Below are positions 52,071 to 61,683 of a stretch of 64,000 bases of DNA, piece after piece. The position numbers and the translations under genes were made by a program. The notes beneath the pieces were generated by a model that saw only the letters and a program-made list of their open reading frames with translations, did not search any database and had not been told where the DNA came from. The stretch's first letter is position 1. The number at the start of each line of letters is the position of its first letter. The DNA lies in the NCBI RefSeq assembly GCF_007830055.1, contig NZ_VLLE01000006.1:372001-436000 (forward strand), read 5' to 3'. The stretch is from Lacibacter cauensis. GTDB lineage: Bacteria; Bacteroidota; Bacteroidia; Chitinophagales; Chitinophagaceae.

Positions 52071-53156
52071 ATGCCTGCTTCGTTTAAACAATTGGTAAAG
52101 AATGAGTTTATTGCACTGCTCGAGTTGAAAAAATCGGAGCGGCTCTGGCATATTCCTGTACTGGCATCATTGTGTGTGGGCATTCCGTTACTGATTGGTT
52201 TGTTTTTTTACCGGCTCGATTATGGTATACTTGCCAGTACCGGCGGCATGGTGATCCTTTACCTGCCTTCCTCTGCCTCTATTGCACAGCGCATGATCAC
52301 CCTTGTGGTTTGCTCGTTTGGTCTTGCATTCTCCTTTGGTGTGAGTATTGCAGCAAGCTTTAACCCGTACATATCGGCATTGGTGCTGGGCGTCATTGCG
52401 TTTGCAGCTCATTGGGTTACCCGTTACTTTCAAATGAAACCACCGGGTGGCTTTTTCTTTGTGATGATTGCTGCTATTGCCAGCAGCATGCAATTCGACT
52501 TTAATACCATCCCTACACGTATCGGCCTCATCGTTATGAGCGGCATGCTTACCTGCGTGTTGGCCTTCTTTTACAGTTTATACATTATCAAAAAAGGAAA
52601 GTTCACACAGGATACAACTTCGCTTGTAACCAATCCGTATACAAAATTGGTTGAATCGATCATTATTGGTGTGGTACTGGCCATCTCCTTATTGGCAAGT
52701 CATTTACTGAAACTCGAAAAACCCTATTGGGTTCCTATTTCCTGTGCAGCAGTAATGCAAGGCATCAGCCTGCAGCATGTATGGCAAAGAAGTATCCAGC
52801 GTATACTCGGAACATTTATTGGCTTGGGTGTAGCGTGGGTACTGTTGCAATTAGAACTGACAGCATTAACTGTTTGCATCAGCATTATGCTGTTGCAGTT
52901 TATTGTAGAAATGCTGATTGTGCGACATTACGGATTAGCTGTGATTCTTATTACACCGCTTACCTTGTTTTTAGCAGAAGCCGGCAGTGCCATGAATGCC
53001 GATCCGAATTATCTAATTGCAACCCGCCTGCTTGACACCGTTATTGGAAGTGTAATTGGTTTGTTAGGCGGATGGTTTTTACATAACCAGCAGGTAAGAG
53101 AAAGTACAGAACGCAGAATACGGAAGACGAGGGTGGCGATTTGGCGAAGAGGTTGA
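52071..53156 (+). CDS. FUSC-family inner membrane protein
   Basis: A 361-residue protein with about ten to eleven membrane helices in two blocks (30-175 and 195-340) and the FUSC-type motif PYWVPISCAAVMQG with WQRSIQRILGTFIG. FUSC relatives include aromatic-acid and fusaric-acid exporters. The divergent TetR operator suggests it is part of the same defence module. A TAGCTTTG -7 element (52059-52066) ends just 4 bases before the ATG. Confidence 0.88.
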   Translation: MPASFKQLVKNEFIALLELKKSERLWHIPVLASLCVGIPLLIGLFFYRLDYGILASTGGMVILYLPSSASIAQRMITLVVCSFGLAFSFGVSIAASFNPYISALVLGVIAFAAHWVTRYFQMKPPGGFFFVMIAAIASSMQFDFNTIPTRIGLIVMSGMLTCVLAFFYSLYIIKKGKFTQDTTSLVTNPYTKLVESIIIGVVLAISLLASHLLKLEKPYWVPISCAAVMQGISLQHVWQRSIQRILGTFIGLGVAWVLLQLELTALTVCISIMLLQFIVEMLIVRHYGLAVILITPLTLFLAEAGSAMNADPNYLIATRLLDTVIGSVIGLLGGWFLHNQQVRESTERRIRKTRVAIWRRG

Positions 53157-53183
53157 TTAAGTAAACTAACGATAAAACAATCA

Positions 53184-53290
53184 GCAGATCCTTCTTTCCT
53201 CAGGATGACAAGTTGATTGATCTTTATACTGAAGTTGAAATGCTGCACTACTAATCTTCATTGCTGTCTTCCCGACAAAGGAGGAATCTG
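53184..53290. repeat. REP-like inverted repeat pair (copies 1 and 2)
   Basis: Two 26-nt arms in inverted order, CAGATCCTTCTTTCCTCAGG... (53184-53209) and TGTCTTCCCGACAAAGGAGG... (53265-53290), separated by 55 nt. They are relatives of the elements at 56616 and 61628. The first arm can fold on itself (ATCCT / AGGAT). No gene is visible in this gap. Confidence 0.7.
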
Positions 53291-53306
53291 GTGCTGTCTT
53301 TAGCTT

Positions 53307-55745
53307 TTACATTGCATCCACATCCGCTATCAACACCACACTTTTAAAATTGGGATGATTATGCAACAGCACCGTTTGTGCATGAATCATTTCTTTGCAT
53401 TGATGAATCAAGTGTGCATCCTTCGGCAGCTTTAACACCAGTTCCATGATGTACTGGTTACGCACCCTGTTCACCACCGGTTCTGCCGGGCCAACCATAT
53501 AATTGGCAAACAAGGGTCGCATGTTTTCGCCAACTAATTGTGCCGCTGCTTCTACGGTTTCTTTTTGCTTGTGCTTAAACGTAATCTGTATAATGCGTGT
53601 AAACGGCGGATAATAAAACTGTCGCCTTGCCTGCAACTCAACAGAGAAAAACAATTTGTAATCATGTGCCTTTACAAACTGCAATACAGGATGATTGGTA
53701 TTGGCCACCTGTATCATCACATGTCCATCTGCATCTTTTCGTCCGGCACGGCCGCTCACCTGCTCCATCAATTGAAAAGCACGTTCGTTCACACGAAAAT
53801 CGGCGAAGCTTAACAAACTGTCTGCATCAAGAATACCCACCAGGTTTACATTTTCAAAGTCCAAACCCTTCACCACCATTTGTGTACCTACTAAAATATC
53901 AATGCGGTGTTGTTCGAATTGTTGTATGAGTTGATCATGTGCCGTCTTGCCACTCACCGTATCATAATCCATACGTGCAATCTTTGCTTTGGGAAACAGT
54001 TCTTGTAATTGCTCCTCCACTTTCTCAGTTCCAAAATTGTGCTGCATAAAATCGTGACTGCCGCATGCTTCACATGTTGAAACGGTTGGATAAACAGTAC
54101 CGCAGTAATGGCACTGCAGTTTATGCTTGAACTTATGATAGGTTAAACTCACATCGCAATAACGGCAATGCGGAATCCAGCCGCAGGTTTTACAAACCTG
54201 GTGTGGCGTGTAACCCCGACGGTTTTGAAATAAGATAACCTGCTTCTCTTTCGCCAGGGATTTTTCAATGGCTTCCTGCAAAGCAGGAGCAATCATTACT
54301 TTTTCTTTTGTTTGTTTGAATAATGGTTTGGTATCAACCAGTTCAATAGTTGGCAATGCACCTTCTCCAAAACGCTCCATCAATTCTACCAAACCATATT
54401 TTCCAACATGCGTATTGTAATACGATTCTACTGAAGGCGTACCACTTCCTAACAACATTTTGGCACCAAACACAGAGGCATAATAAGCAGCCGCATCTCT
54501 TGCATTGTAGCGTGGTGCAGGTTGTTGTTGTTTGTAACTGCTGTCGTGTTCTTCATCACAAACAATTAAACCCAGATCAGCAAATGGAAGAAAGAGCGAA
54601 CTCCTTGCACCCAGTACCACTTTCATTTCGCCATTCTTGATCTTGTTCCAGATTTCAATACGTTCGTTCTGGTTGAACTTGCTGTGATAAATACCGATGT
54701 AACCACCAAAATGCTTCTGCAACCGGCGAATAATCTGTGCAGTTAAAGCAATTTCCGGCAACAGGTACAACACCTGCTTTCCTTTGCGGATATATTCTTC
54801 AATAAGTTTAATGTATAGCTGCGTTTTGCCACTACCAGTTACACCGTGCAATAAACAAACAGGCTTTGCTTCGAACGACTTGCGTATTTCATCTAACGAT
54901 GTTTGTTGTGCAGACGTTAATTCAAAATCGATGGATATATTCCTTGGCAAGTTGAGTAAACGATCAACAGCACGTTTTTCTAAAAATAAAATTCCTTTCT
55001 CTACCAATCCCTTCAACTGTGCATCACTGGCTTTACTTTTTTTGAGCAAAGCTGTTTTGCTTACTTCGCCTTCTGTTCTTATCAGGTGCAGATAGCTTAA
55101 CAGTAATTCCATTTGCTTGGGTGCACGACTCCAGTTGTTGAGCAGTTCGCTCAACTGATCTTCATTATCGTATTGGGGATTGAGTAAGACGAAGGTTTCT
55201 TTCTTGGCCGAGTAGGTTTCTTTCAACGATTCCCACACAAAACAAACACGCTTTTCAATCAATCGTTTTACAACGGGATAAATATGCGAACTGTCGAGTA
55301 TCTGCTGCACTTCTGGCAACTTCAGCTCCTTGCGAATGAGCAATGCTTCTGCCACTAAATACTCATCATGATCGAGTGTAGAAAAATCTTCGCCGATCTC
55401 CTCATTATAAACCAAGATGGTTTCACTACTGAGTTTAAAATGCGCAGGTAATGCAGCTGCCATCACTTCACCTTCTGTGCACAAATAATAATCCGCTATC
55501 CATTGCCACAATTTCAACTGCTCTTCGTGGATGATGGGTTCAACATCCAGCACATTCAGAATAAATTTCGGGTCGAATGCCGCAGGTTTGTTGTTGTGTA
55601 ATGTTTTAATAACGCCGGCATAACGTTTTTTCCGCAGTTCCACTTCCACCCGTACACCCACACGTACCTGTTCCTGCAAACGATCGGGAATGCTCCAGGT
55701 ATAATTTTTCGGAAGAGCGAGTGGTATGATGATTTCTGCGTACAC
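53307..55745 (-). CDS. priA: Primosomal protein N' (replication restart helicase PriA)
   Basis: An 812-residue helicase starting with GTG (MYAEIIIPLALPKNYTW), a normal PriA start. Walker A is GVTGSGKTQLY, the DEEH box is CDEEHDSSYK, and zinc-binding cysteines lie in CKTCGWIPHCRYC and CHYCGTVYPTVSTCEACG. It reloads the replisome at stalled forks. Monocistronic; it ends near the REP-like repeats. Confidence 0.94.
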   Translation of the reverse strand: MYAEIIIPLALPKNYTWSIPDRLQEQVRVGVRVEVELRKKRYAGVIKTLHNNKPAAFDPKFILNVLDVEPIIHEEQLKLWQWIADYYLCTEGEVMAAALPAHFKLSSETILVYNEEIGEDFSTLDHDEYLVAEALLIRKELKLPEVQQILDSSHIYPVVKRLIEKRVCFVWESLKETYSAKKETFVLLNPQYDNEDQLSELLNNWSRAPKQMELLLSYLHLIRTEGEVSKTALLKKSKASDAQLKGLVEKGILFLEKRAVDRLLNLPRNISIDFELTSAQQTSLDEIRKSFEAKPVCLLHGVTGSGKTQLYIKLIEEYIRKGKQVLYLLPEIALTAQIIRRLQKHFGGYIGIYHSKFNQNERIEIWNKIKNGEMKVVLGARSSLFLPFADLGLIVCDEEHDSSYKQQQPAPRYNARDAAAYYASVFGAKMLLGSGTPSVESYYNTHVGKYGLVELMERFGEGALPTIELVDTKPLFKQTKEKVMIAPALQEAIEKSLAKEKQVILFQNRRGYTPHQVCKTCGWIPHCRYCDVSLTYHKFKHKLQCHYCGTVYPTVSTCEACGSHDFMQHNFGTEKVEEQLQELFPKAKIARMDYDTVSGKTAHDQLIQQFEQHRIDILVGTQMVVKGLDFENVNLVGILDADSLLSFADFRVNERAFQLMEQVSGRAGRKDADGHVMIQVANTNHPVLQFVKAHDYKLFFSVELQARRQFYYPPFTRIIQITFKHKQKETVEAAAQLVGENMRPLFANYMVGPAEPVVNRVRNQYIMELVLKLPKDAHLIHQCKEMIHAQTVLLHNHPNFKSVVLIADVDAM

Positions 55746-55836
55746 GGTGAATGGTCAATAGTGAATGGTGAATACGCAATTTAGTGAGTAAGACCTGAAT
55801 GTAGCAGCAAAATTATTGGAAGCCGAAATTGACCAT
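55746..55836. repeat. GTGAATGGT-type intergenic repeat
   Basis: Runs of GTGAATGG / TCAATAGTGAATGGTGAATA follow the priA start, and ATTCACAATTCACCATTCACC lies at about 55835-55856, partly entering the next gene's 3' end. Similar to the tail of the array at 17531-17555. No gene function is seen. Confidence 0.55.
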
Positions 55837-56607
55837 TCACAATTCACCATTCACCACCCAACTTGCCTTGTATTCCTTCAGTTTAGTCTCCATTACATCG
55901 TACACTTTTTGTTTGAACGCCTGTACATCAAACGGTGTGTAGCCTTCCGGGGAAATTTCTTCGAGGTAAACTGTCCGCAGCTTACCGGGGGTCAACGAAA
56001 AAATGCTGCGCCAGTGCAACCGATCCACTGCATCTAAAAAGAGCAGAGGTTTGATGGGTGTTTGCGTTTCAATAGCCAACCGAAAAGCACCATCGTAAAA
56101 GTCGATTAATGGCTTATCAGTCATGTTAAAAGTGCCTTCGGGAGCGATGTAGATGGATATTTCATGACTCAATACCGAACGCAGCGTCTTTACACTCTTA
56201 GCCCTGTTTTCTGCACTGCCACGCAACACAGGTACAACAGCTGCATTGTAGATGAGACCGAACACCGGTATCTTTCCCATTTCCGCTTTTCCCAGAATAC
56301 GCAGGGGCTGACGAATGGCTTTCAGCATCTGCGGTATATCCATGTATGAATTGTGATTGCTGACAAAGATGTACGGCTGATGTGCCCTGATCTCCTGTTC
56401 AACAATTCGTTTGTGAGAAATTCCGATCAGGAACAACCATACATCCGCCCACCAATGCACAATGCGCATGACTGCATTGCCCCCTTTGATCTTACCAAAG
56501 AAAGAAGCAACGAGTACAAATGGAACAACCATCATCATCATGATCAGAAAAAGGATCATGGCGTAGATGACGTAAAGGATTTGCAGTGGTTTGAGTAAAA
56601 TTTTCAT
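55837..56607 (-). CDS. 1-acyl-glycerol-3-phosphate acyltransferase family (PlsC-like)
   Basis: A 256-residue membrane enzyme with an N-terminal helix (about 8-32), the catalytic HX4D motif NHNSYMD (about 85-91) and EGTFN (PEGTF motif) later. It transfers an acyl chain to lysophosphatidic acid or another lysolipid. The stop lies within the GTGAATGGT-type repeat. Monocistronic. Confidence 0.92.
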   Translation of the reverse strand: MKILLKPLQILYVIYAMILFLIMMMMVVPFVLVASFFGKIKGGNAVMRIVHWWADVWLFLIGISHKRIVEQEIRAHQPYIFVSNHNSYMDIPQMLKAIRQPLRILGKAEMGKIPVFGLIYNAAVVPVLRGSAENRAKSVKTLRSVLSHEISIYIAPEGTFNMTDKPLIDFYDGAFRLAIETQTPIKPLLFLDAVDRLHWRSIFSLTPGKLRTVYLEEISPEGYTPFDVQAFKQKVYDVMETKLKEYKASWVVNGEL

Positions 56608-56615
56608 GTATATAT

Positions 56616-56690
56616 TGTCATGTCGACGAAGGAGACATCTGTTTGGCTATATACAAATGACCGGCAGATCCCTCCTTCGTCGGGATGACA
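56616..56690. repeat. REP-like inverted repeat pair (copies 3 and 4)
   Basis: Left arm TGTCATGTCGACGAAGGAGA... (56616-56641) and right arm CAGATCCCTCCTTCGTCGGG... (56665-56690) are inverted, 22 of 26 positions matching. Each arm folds on itself with different but paired bases: ATGTC / GACAT on the left, ATCCC / GGGAT on the right. Confidence 0.8.
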
Positions 56691-56695
56691 GATCA

Positions 56696-57154
56696 TTACT
56701 TACAACTCGGGCACGCCCACTCATTCTCTAAATCAATCACCGTTACAATGGTTAAATGCCGTTGTTTCGGAGCAACAATAATACGTACATACTGCCTGTC
56801 TCGTGAAGTAATTCCTTCCAATGCATACTTCGGACCTTGCGCTGCATCCAGTTCACTCTTCCTGTAATTCACTTCGGCTTTCTGTACAATTTCTTTCACT
56901 TCCTCCTGCGTAATATGCCTGCACTTCATACGGCAACGTGCATGCTTGGTGAAATAATAATCAGCTGACGGATCACGAAAAACATCCAGGTTGGTTTTCT
57001 GATTATCTGTTTTGCGATCGTTATCGCTTACATCTTCTGTTCGTGGTTTTCGTTTATCGTTATCAGTTAGCTGATCCTTACTATTGCAGCGACGGATGAG
57101 TACGGCTGCCAGCAGTAACAGAATCAGCAGCAGATATGGAAGCGCTTTTTTCAT
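56696..57154 (-). CDS. DUF4258 domain protein, membrane-anchored
   Basis: A protein of about 152 residues from the ATG at 57154 (MKKALPYLLLILLLLAAVLI): one N-terminal membrane helix, a charged low-complexity linker (30-65), then the DUF4258 core FTKHARCRMKCRHITQEEV with LTIVTVIDL, ending in a CPSC pair. DUF4258 has a RelE/HigB-like fold in some cases; toxin activity is not supported here. Unknown function. Confidence 0.83.
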   Translation of the reverse strand: MKKALPYLLLILLLLAAVLIRRCNSKDQLTDNDKRKPRTEDVSDNDRKTDNQKTNLDVFRDPSADYYFTKHARCRMKCRHITQEEVKEIVQKAEVNYRKSELDAAQGPKYALEGITSRDRQYVRIIVAPKQRHLTIVTVIDLENEWACPSCK

Positions 57155-57267
57155 GTTTGTGTTTGCTGTACAATAATATTGTTTTTCGGTGAGATGTGCA
57201 GTTGTGCTACCCAAAACAACGGCGGGTGACTCACCCAACCAAAAACTATAAACCAGAAACTAAAAAC

Positions 57268-60114
57268 TTATTCTAACAAATACTTAATATCATCCAGCGT
57301 TAAACTCTTTACAAATCCTTCTTCGGCTGTGATCAGATCCTCCGCTAATTTCTTTTTCCCTGCCGCCATTTTCATGATCTTTTCTTCAATACTGTCCTTA
57401 CAGATCATGCGGTAGGCAAACACATGCGATTGCTGACCGATCCGATGTGTACGATCGATGGCCTGGTTCTCCACTGCTGTATTCCACCAGGGATCGAAGA
57501 GGAATACATAATCAGCAGCCGTTAATGTAAGACCGGCATTGCCTGCTTTCAAACTCAACAGGAATACCGCTACATCGCTTGCTTCCTTCTGAAATTCGGA
57601 GACCAATTCTTGTCGCTCAGCAATTTTTGTTTGTCCATCGAGGCGAATGTATTTGATGCCTTCTTTTTGCAGATCACGTTCGAGCAAATCGAGCATGGAA
57701 GTAAACTGGCTAAACACCAATGCACGATGTTGCGGTATGATGGTTTTCAATTCATCTATGAGCACTTTGGTTTTAATACTGTCGTACGCAAACACATCTT
57801 CATCAGTAACCAGTTCGCAACTGTTACAGATCTGGCGAAGCTTTGTCAAACCAGCCAGCACACTCATCTTGCCTTTGTTCAACCCGTTTTCGCTGATGTC
57901 CATTAAAATATTGCCACGCACATTTTCTTTAATGCTTTCGTACGCTGCACGCTGATCGGCTTCCATTTCACACCAGAGAATCGATTCTGTTTTGGCAGGA
58001 AGATCGGGCGCTGCCTGTTCTTTGGTTCGGCGTAATACAAACGGGCGGATGAGTTTTTGCAAAGCAGCTGCTTTTTCTGCATCAGCTTTTTGCTCAATAG
58101 GAATCGCATATTCTCTTCTGAAAAATTCGTTGCTGCCCAGTAAACCGGGTAACAGAAAATGCATCTGGCTGAAAAGATCACCTGTACCGTTCATCACCGG
58201 TGTACCGCTCAGGGCGATTTTTGTTTTTGCAACCAACTGCCATGTTGCTTTGGTTATTTGTGCAGATGGGTTTTTGATATTCTGACTTTCATCCACCACC
58301 ACCGTATTCCACGGAATGGTTTGCAGCAGTTCAACATCCTGCCTTAATGTTCCATAGCTGGTAATGATGATGCGGTTTGTTTCATCTTTCAATTCTTCTT
58401 CATCTCTGCCTGCACCATGAAACACAACCGCCTTTACATCTGGTGCAAATTTTTCTAATTCCTTTTGCCAGTTGTACAACAAACTTGCAGGAGCAACAAC
58501 CAAGTGTTGATCGGTTGGTTGCTCTTCAATTTTATGCAAGAGAAAAGTGATCGTCTGTAATGTTTTACCCAAACCCATATCATCGGCTAAACAACCGCTG
58601 CCACCGATCTCTGACAACAAACGCAACCACTCATATCCTTTCTGTTGATAAGGACGCAACTGTTGCACCGTTAAACCTTTGGGCAATGCATACAATGGAG
58701 CTTCCTGCTTTTCCCATTGCTTCCATTTGCTGTACCACGTTGCACTGATGTCTGTTTGAATCGATGCATCTGCAGATGTTTCACCTGTTGCTTCACTCAT
58801 CAGCAACCACTTCGGCACCAGTAATTCTTCTTTGCGCACTTTACCGTGGCGGATCATCATGCCGTATTGCTTCAACCATTCTTCACCCAACACCCCCAGG
58901 CTTCCATCTTTCAACATCACTGCTTTCTGTCCGTTCATTAAACTTTTTTGCAGATAGTTTAATGGTATGGCTTCTTTTCCAAACTTCACCGTCATGGCTA
59001 CGCAAATCCAGTTCCCTTCCACTTCCTGTTTACTGATCACCGTTTCTGCAATATGCGGCGAGTAACGGAAATGCTTCATCAGATCAATACCGAGCAAGTC
59101 GATATTCAACTCAAGCAGTTTGTGATACACTTTCAGGAACCAACCTTTCTTTTGCGCTTCTGCAAAATTCAAATAGAAAAAACCATTGCTTTGATTGGTA
59201 AACTTTTCATGGAGTGAACGAAGAAACCCCACCAACTCCACTTCTTTCTGTTTATGCCGAACAATCGAAATTGTTTTATCTCCTGAAGTTTGTTTGGTTA
59301 TTTCTTCAAACGGACCATCAACCACATACCCATCGTACACAAACCGTGGTTCGAGTTTTAAGAATGTATTATTGAGTTCGCTGAGCATTACCTGCGGCTG
59401 CGGCTCTGCAATCAACTCTTCCCCTTTTGCAATAACGGATGCATCTACTTTCAACTCCCACTCTCTTAATTTATTCAACACCTGTTCAAATGCAGCAGGA
59501 TCATTGGTTGTCCACTTCGTTGCATCCTGTTGCTGCAACCATTCAATAGCATCATGACTTTTTGAAGTGAGTTGATAATAACAGGATTCTGTCTCTACTA
59601 AAAAATGATACCGTTTAAATGCACTTAACGGCATGCGTTCTTTCCCTTTCACCACATACACTTCTAATTGATATTGCTCTTCATTTGTTGTTGCATGAAA
59701 AGCCAATTCAACAGGATACGCATAAAAAACACATTTCACTGTTTGCGCAGCAGGATGATAAAACTCTACGCCTTGCAATTGCCGCACTGCACTGATCATC
59801 GATTGCAGTTTACGGGTCATTGCTTTTTTCTGCATCAAGGCCCGTTCTTTTTCATCTTTGATGTATTGCGATTGTCCGACAATATCGGCTTCGGTTTTCT
59901 GCCATTCCCATTTCGAAAATCCGAGCAGTGTTTTTATTCCTTCATCGGTTAAATTCGGGAAATATACTTTCAGGTGTGCACGGTTCAGCGGCTGCTCACC
60001 CGGCGTTACACCGGTGGGCGTTTTAATCAGTTGCCTGATCTCCAGCATGGGCCGCTTGGTAAACAAATGCTTCGGCTGAAAGAGTAAATATGTTTTGGTA
60101 TTACGGTTATCCAT
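57268..60114 (-). CDS. SNF2-family DNA-dependent helicase
   Basis: A protein of about 948 residues from the ATG at 60114 (MDNRNTKTYLLFQPKH); the upstream extension to 60246 is not conserved-looking. N-terminal 480 residues are a bacterial SNF2-associated region. The helicase has motif I DDMGLGKTLQ, motif II VVDESQNIKN, and C-lobe motifs SQFTSMLDLL and QAIDRTHRIGQ. Role in chromatin-like or transcription remodelling (RapA-like) is possible but unproven. Confidence 0.92.
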   Translation of the reverse strand: MDNRNTKTYLLFQPKHLFTKRPMLEIRQLIKTPTGVTPGEQPLNRAHLKVYFPNLTDEGIKTLLGFSKWEWQKTEADIVGQSQYIKDEKERALMQKKAMTRKLQSMISAVRQLQGVEFYHPAAQTVKCVFYAYPVELAFHATTNEEQYQLEVYVVKGKERMPLSAFKRYHFLVETESCYYQLTSKSHDAIEWLQQQDATKWTTNDPAAFEQVLNKLREWELKVDASVIAKGEELIAEPQPQVMLSELNNTFLKLEPRFVYDGYVVDGPFEEITKQTSGDKTISIVRHKQKEVELVGFLRSLHEKFTNQSNGFFYLNFAEAQKKGWFLKVYHKLLELNIDLLGIDLMKHFRYSPHIAETVISKQEVEGNWICVAMTVKFGKEAIPLNYLQKSLMNGQKAVMLKDGSLGVLGEEWLKQYGMMIRHGKVRKEELLVPKWLLMSEATGETSADASIQTDISATWYSKWKQWEKQEAPLYALPKGLTVQQLRPYQQKGYEWLRLLSEIGGSGCLADDMGLGKTLQTITFLLHKIEEQPTDQHLVVAPASLLYNWQKELEKFAPDVKAVVFHGAGRDEEELKDETNRIIITSYGTLRQDVELLQTIPWNTVVVDESQNIKNPSAQITKATWQLVAKTKIALSGTPVMNGTGDLFSQMHFLLPGLLGSNEFFRREYAIPIEQKADAEKAAALQKLIRPFVLRRTKEQAAPDLPAKTESILWCEMEADQRAAYESIKENVRGNILMDISENGLNKGKMSVLAGLTKLRQICNSCELVTDEDVFAYDSIKTKVLIDELKTIIPQHRALVFSQFTSMLDLLERDLQKEGIKYIRLDGQTKIAERQELVSEFQKEASDVAVFLLSLKAGNAGLTLTAADYVFLFDPWWNTAVENQAIDRTHRIGQQSHVFAYRMICKDSIEEKIMKMAAGKKKLAEDLITAEEGFVKSLTLDDIKYLLE

Positions 60115-60325
60115 AGAAAAACAAGGGCGGCAAAAATAAGGGGTTAGTCTATGGTTGCCAACCTTTTGGAGGGAAGCAAGCATTTTAGTTTTTCCACAGC
60201 GGAATATATATCCCCGCCTTCGAAGGGGCATCGGTGTGTTACACACTGGTAAAGACAGACAGGGGTGGGTTTTCGATCATTCATTACAATCCTTTCTCAG
60301 TTCTTTGCTATCTTTGCAGCCCTTT

Positions 60326-61615
60326 ATGGCAGCAGCAAAAACAGTCGCATTTCACACATTGGGTTGTAAACTCAACTATTCCGAAACATCCACACTCAGC
60401 CGGCAGATGGAGAGTGAAGGTTTTGAGAAAAAAGAGTTTGATGACCTGGCCGATGTGTATGTTATCAATACCTGCTCTGTTACCGATAATGCTGATAAAG
60501 AATGTCGCCAGCTTGTTCGCCGTATTCAACGCAAGTCGCCGGAAAGTTTAGTGGTAATCACCGGTTGTTATGCGCAATTAAAACCAAAAGAAATAGCAGA
60601 GATTCCCGGTGTTGATTTAGTGTTGGGCGCTGCAGAAAAATTCAATATTGTTTCGCACATTAAAGAATTGGCGAAAGGCGATAGTGCAAAGATCAGCAGT
60701 TGCGAAATTGAAGATGTGAGCGGATTCAATGCATCGTATTCCATCAACGACCGTACACGTACATTTTTAAAAGTACAGGACGGTTGCGATTATACCTGTT
60801 CGTTCTGCACCATTCCGCAGGCACGTGGCAAAAGCAGAAGTGATAATGTGGCGAACGTAATTGCCAACGCCAAAGAAATTGCAGCTGGCGGCAGTAAAGA
60901 AATTGTGTTGACGGGTGTAAATCTTGGTGATTTTGGCAAAGGTGCTGATGGAAATGGTTCGCTTTCCATTTATAACCGTGAAGAAAATTTCTTTGATCTT
61001 ATTCAGCAGTTAGATGAAGTGGAAGGTATTGAACGTTACCGCATTTCTTCGATTGAACCGAACCTGCTCACCAACGAGATTATTGAATTTGTAAGCAGGA
61101 GCAAAAAGTTCATGCCGCATTTTCATATACCGCTGCAAAGCGGAAGCAATACTATTTTAGGTATGATGCGCCGCCGTTACAAGCGTGAACTCTATGCCGA
61201 ACGTGTGGCCTTGATTAAAGAACTGATGCCGCATTGCTGTATTGGTGTGGATGTGATCGTCGGTTTCCCGGGCGAAACCGACGAACTGTTTAAGGAAACA
61301 TTTGAGTTCCTTCATTCGCTCGACGTATCGTATTTACATGTGTTCACTTATTCCGAGCGGGATAATACCCATGCATTAACGCTAGGACCAGTTGTACCGA
61401 CGACCACCCGTTACGAACGTAACAAAGCACTTCGCAATCTTTCTTACATGAAGATGCAATACTTTACCGAACAACATGCAGGTGAAACAAGACCCGTATT
61501 ATTTGAAGGACATAGCAAGAATGGTATGATGGAAGGTTACACCGACAACTACATTAAGATCACAACGCCTTACAAAGAAGAATGGGTGAATGAGATTGTG
61601 GATTGGAAGATATAA
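60326..61615 (+). CDS. mtaB: tRNA t6A37 methylthiotransferase MtaB
   Basis: A 429-residue radical SAM enzyme from the ATG at 60326 (MAAAKTVAFHTLGCKLNYSET). N-terminal UPF0004 domain with three Fe-S cysteines (LGCKLN, NTCSVT, GCYAQ), radical SAM motif CDYTCSFC, and a C-terminal TRAM-like region. It adds a methylthio group to t6A at position 37 of ANN-decoding tRNAs. TATCTTTG (60309-60316) is a fitting -7 element. Confidence 0.94.
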   Translation: MAAAKTVAFHTLGCKLNYSETSTLSRQMESEGFEKKEFDDLADVYVINTCSVTDNADKECRQLVRRIQRKSPESLVVITGCYAQLKPKEIAEIPGVDLVLGAAEKFNIVSHIKELAKGDSAKISSCEIEDVSGFNASYSINDRTRTFLKVQDGCDYTCSFCTIPQARGKSRSDNVANVIANAKEIAAGGSKEIVLTGVNLGDFGKGADGNGSLSIYNREENFFDLIQQLDEVEGIERYRISSIEPNLLTNEIIEFVSRSKKFMPHFHIPLQSGSNTILGMMRRRYKRELYAERVALIKELMPHCCIGVDVIVGFPGETDELFKETFEFLHSLDVSYLHVFTYSERDNTHALTLGPVVPTTTRYERNKALRNLSYMKMQYFTEQHAGETRPVLFEGHSKNGMMEGYTDNYIKITTPYKEEWVNEIVDWKI

Positions 61616-61625
61616 GCTCAATTGT

Positions 61626-61655
61626 ACTTGTCATCCCGAGGAACGAGGGATCTCC
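61626..61655 (+). repeat. REP-like element (copy 5)
   Basis: TTGTCATCCCGAGGAACGAG... with GGGATCT, the same 26-nt type as at 53184, 53265, 56616 and 56665. It folds as ATCCC / GGGAT. It is a single copy just after the mtaB stop. Confidence 0.75.
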
Positions 61656-61683
61656 TGAATTCTTGTACAGCTGTCACAGAGAT

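Noticed and set aside
56696-57154. Toxin of a toxin-antitoxin pair (DUF4258)
   Set aside because: It has a membrane anchor and no adjacent antitoxin gene.
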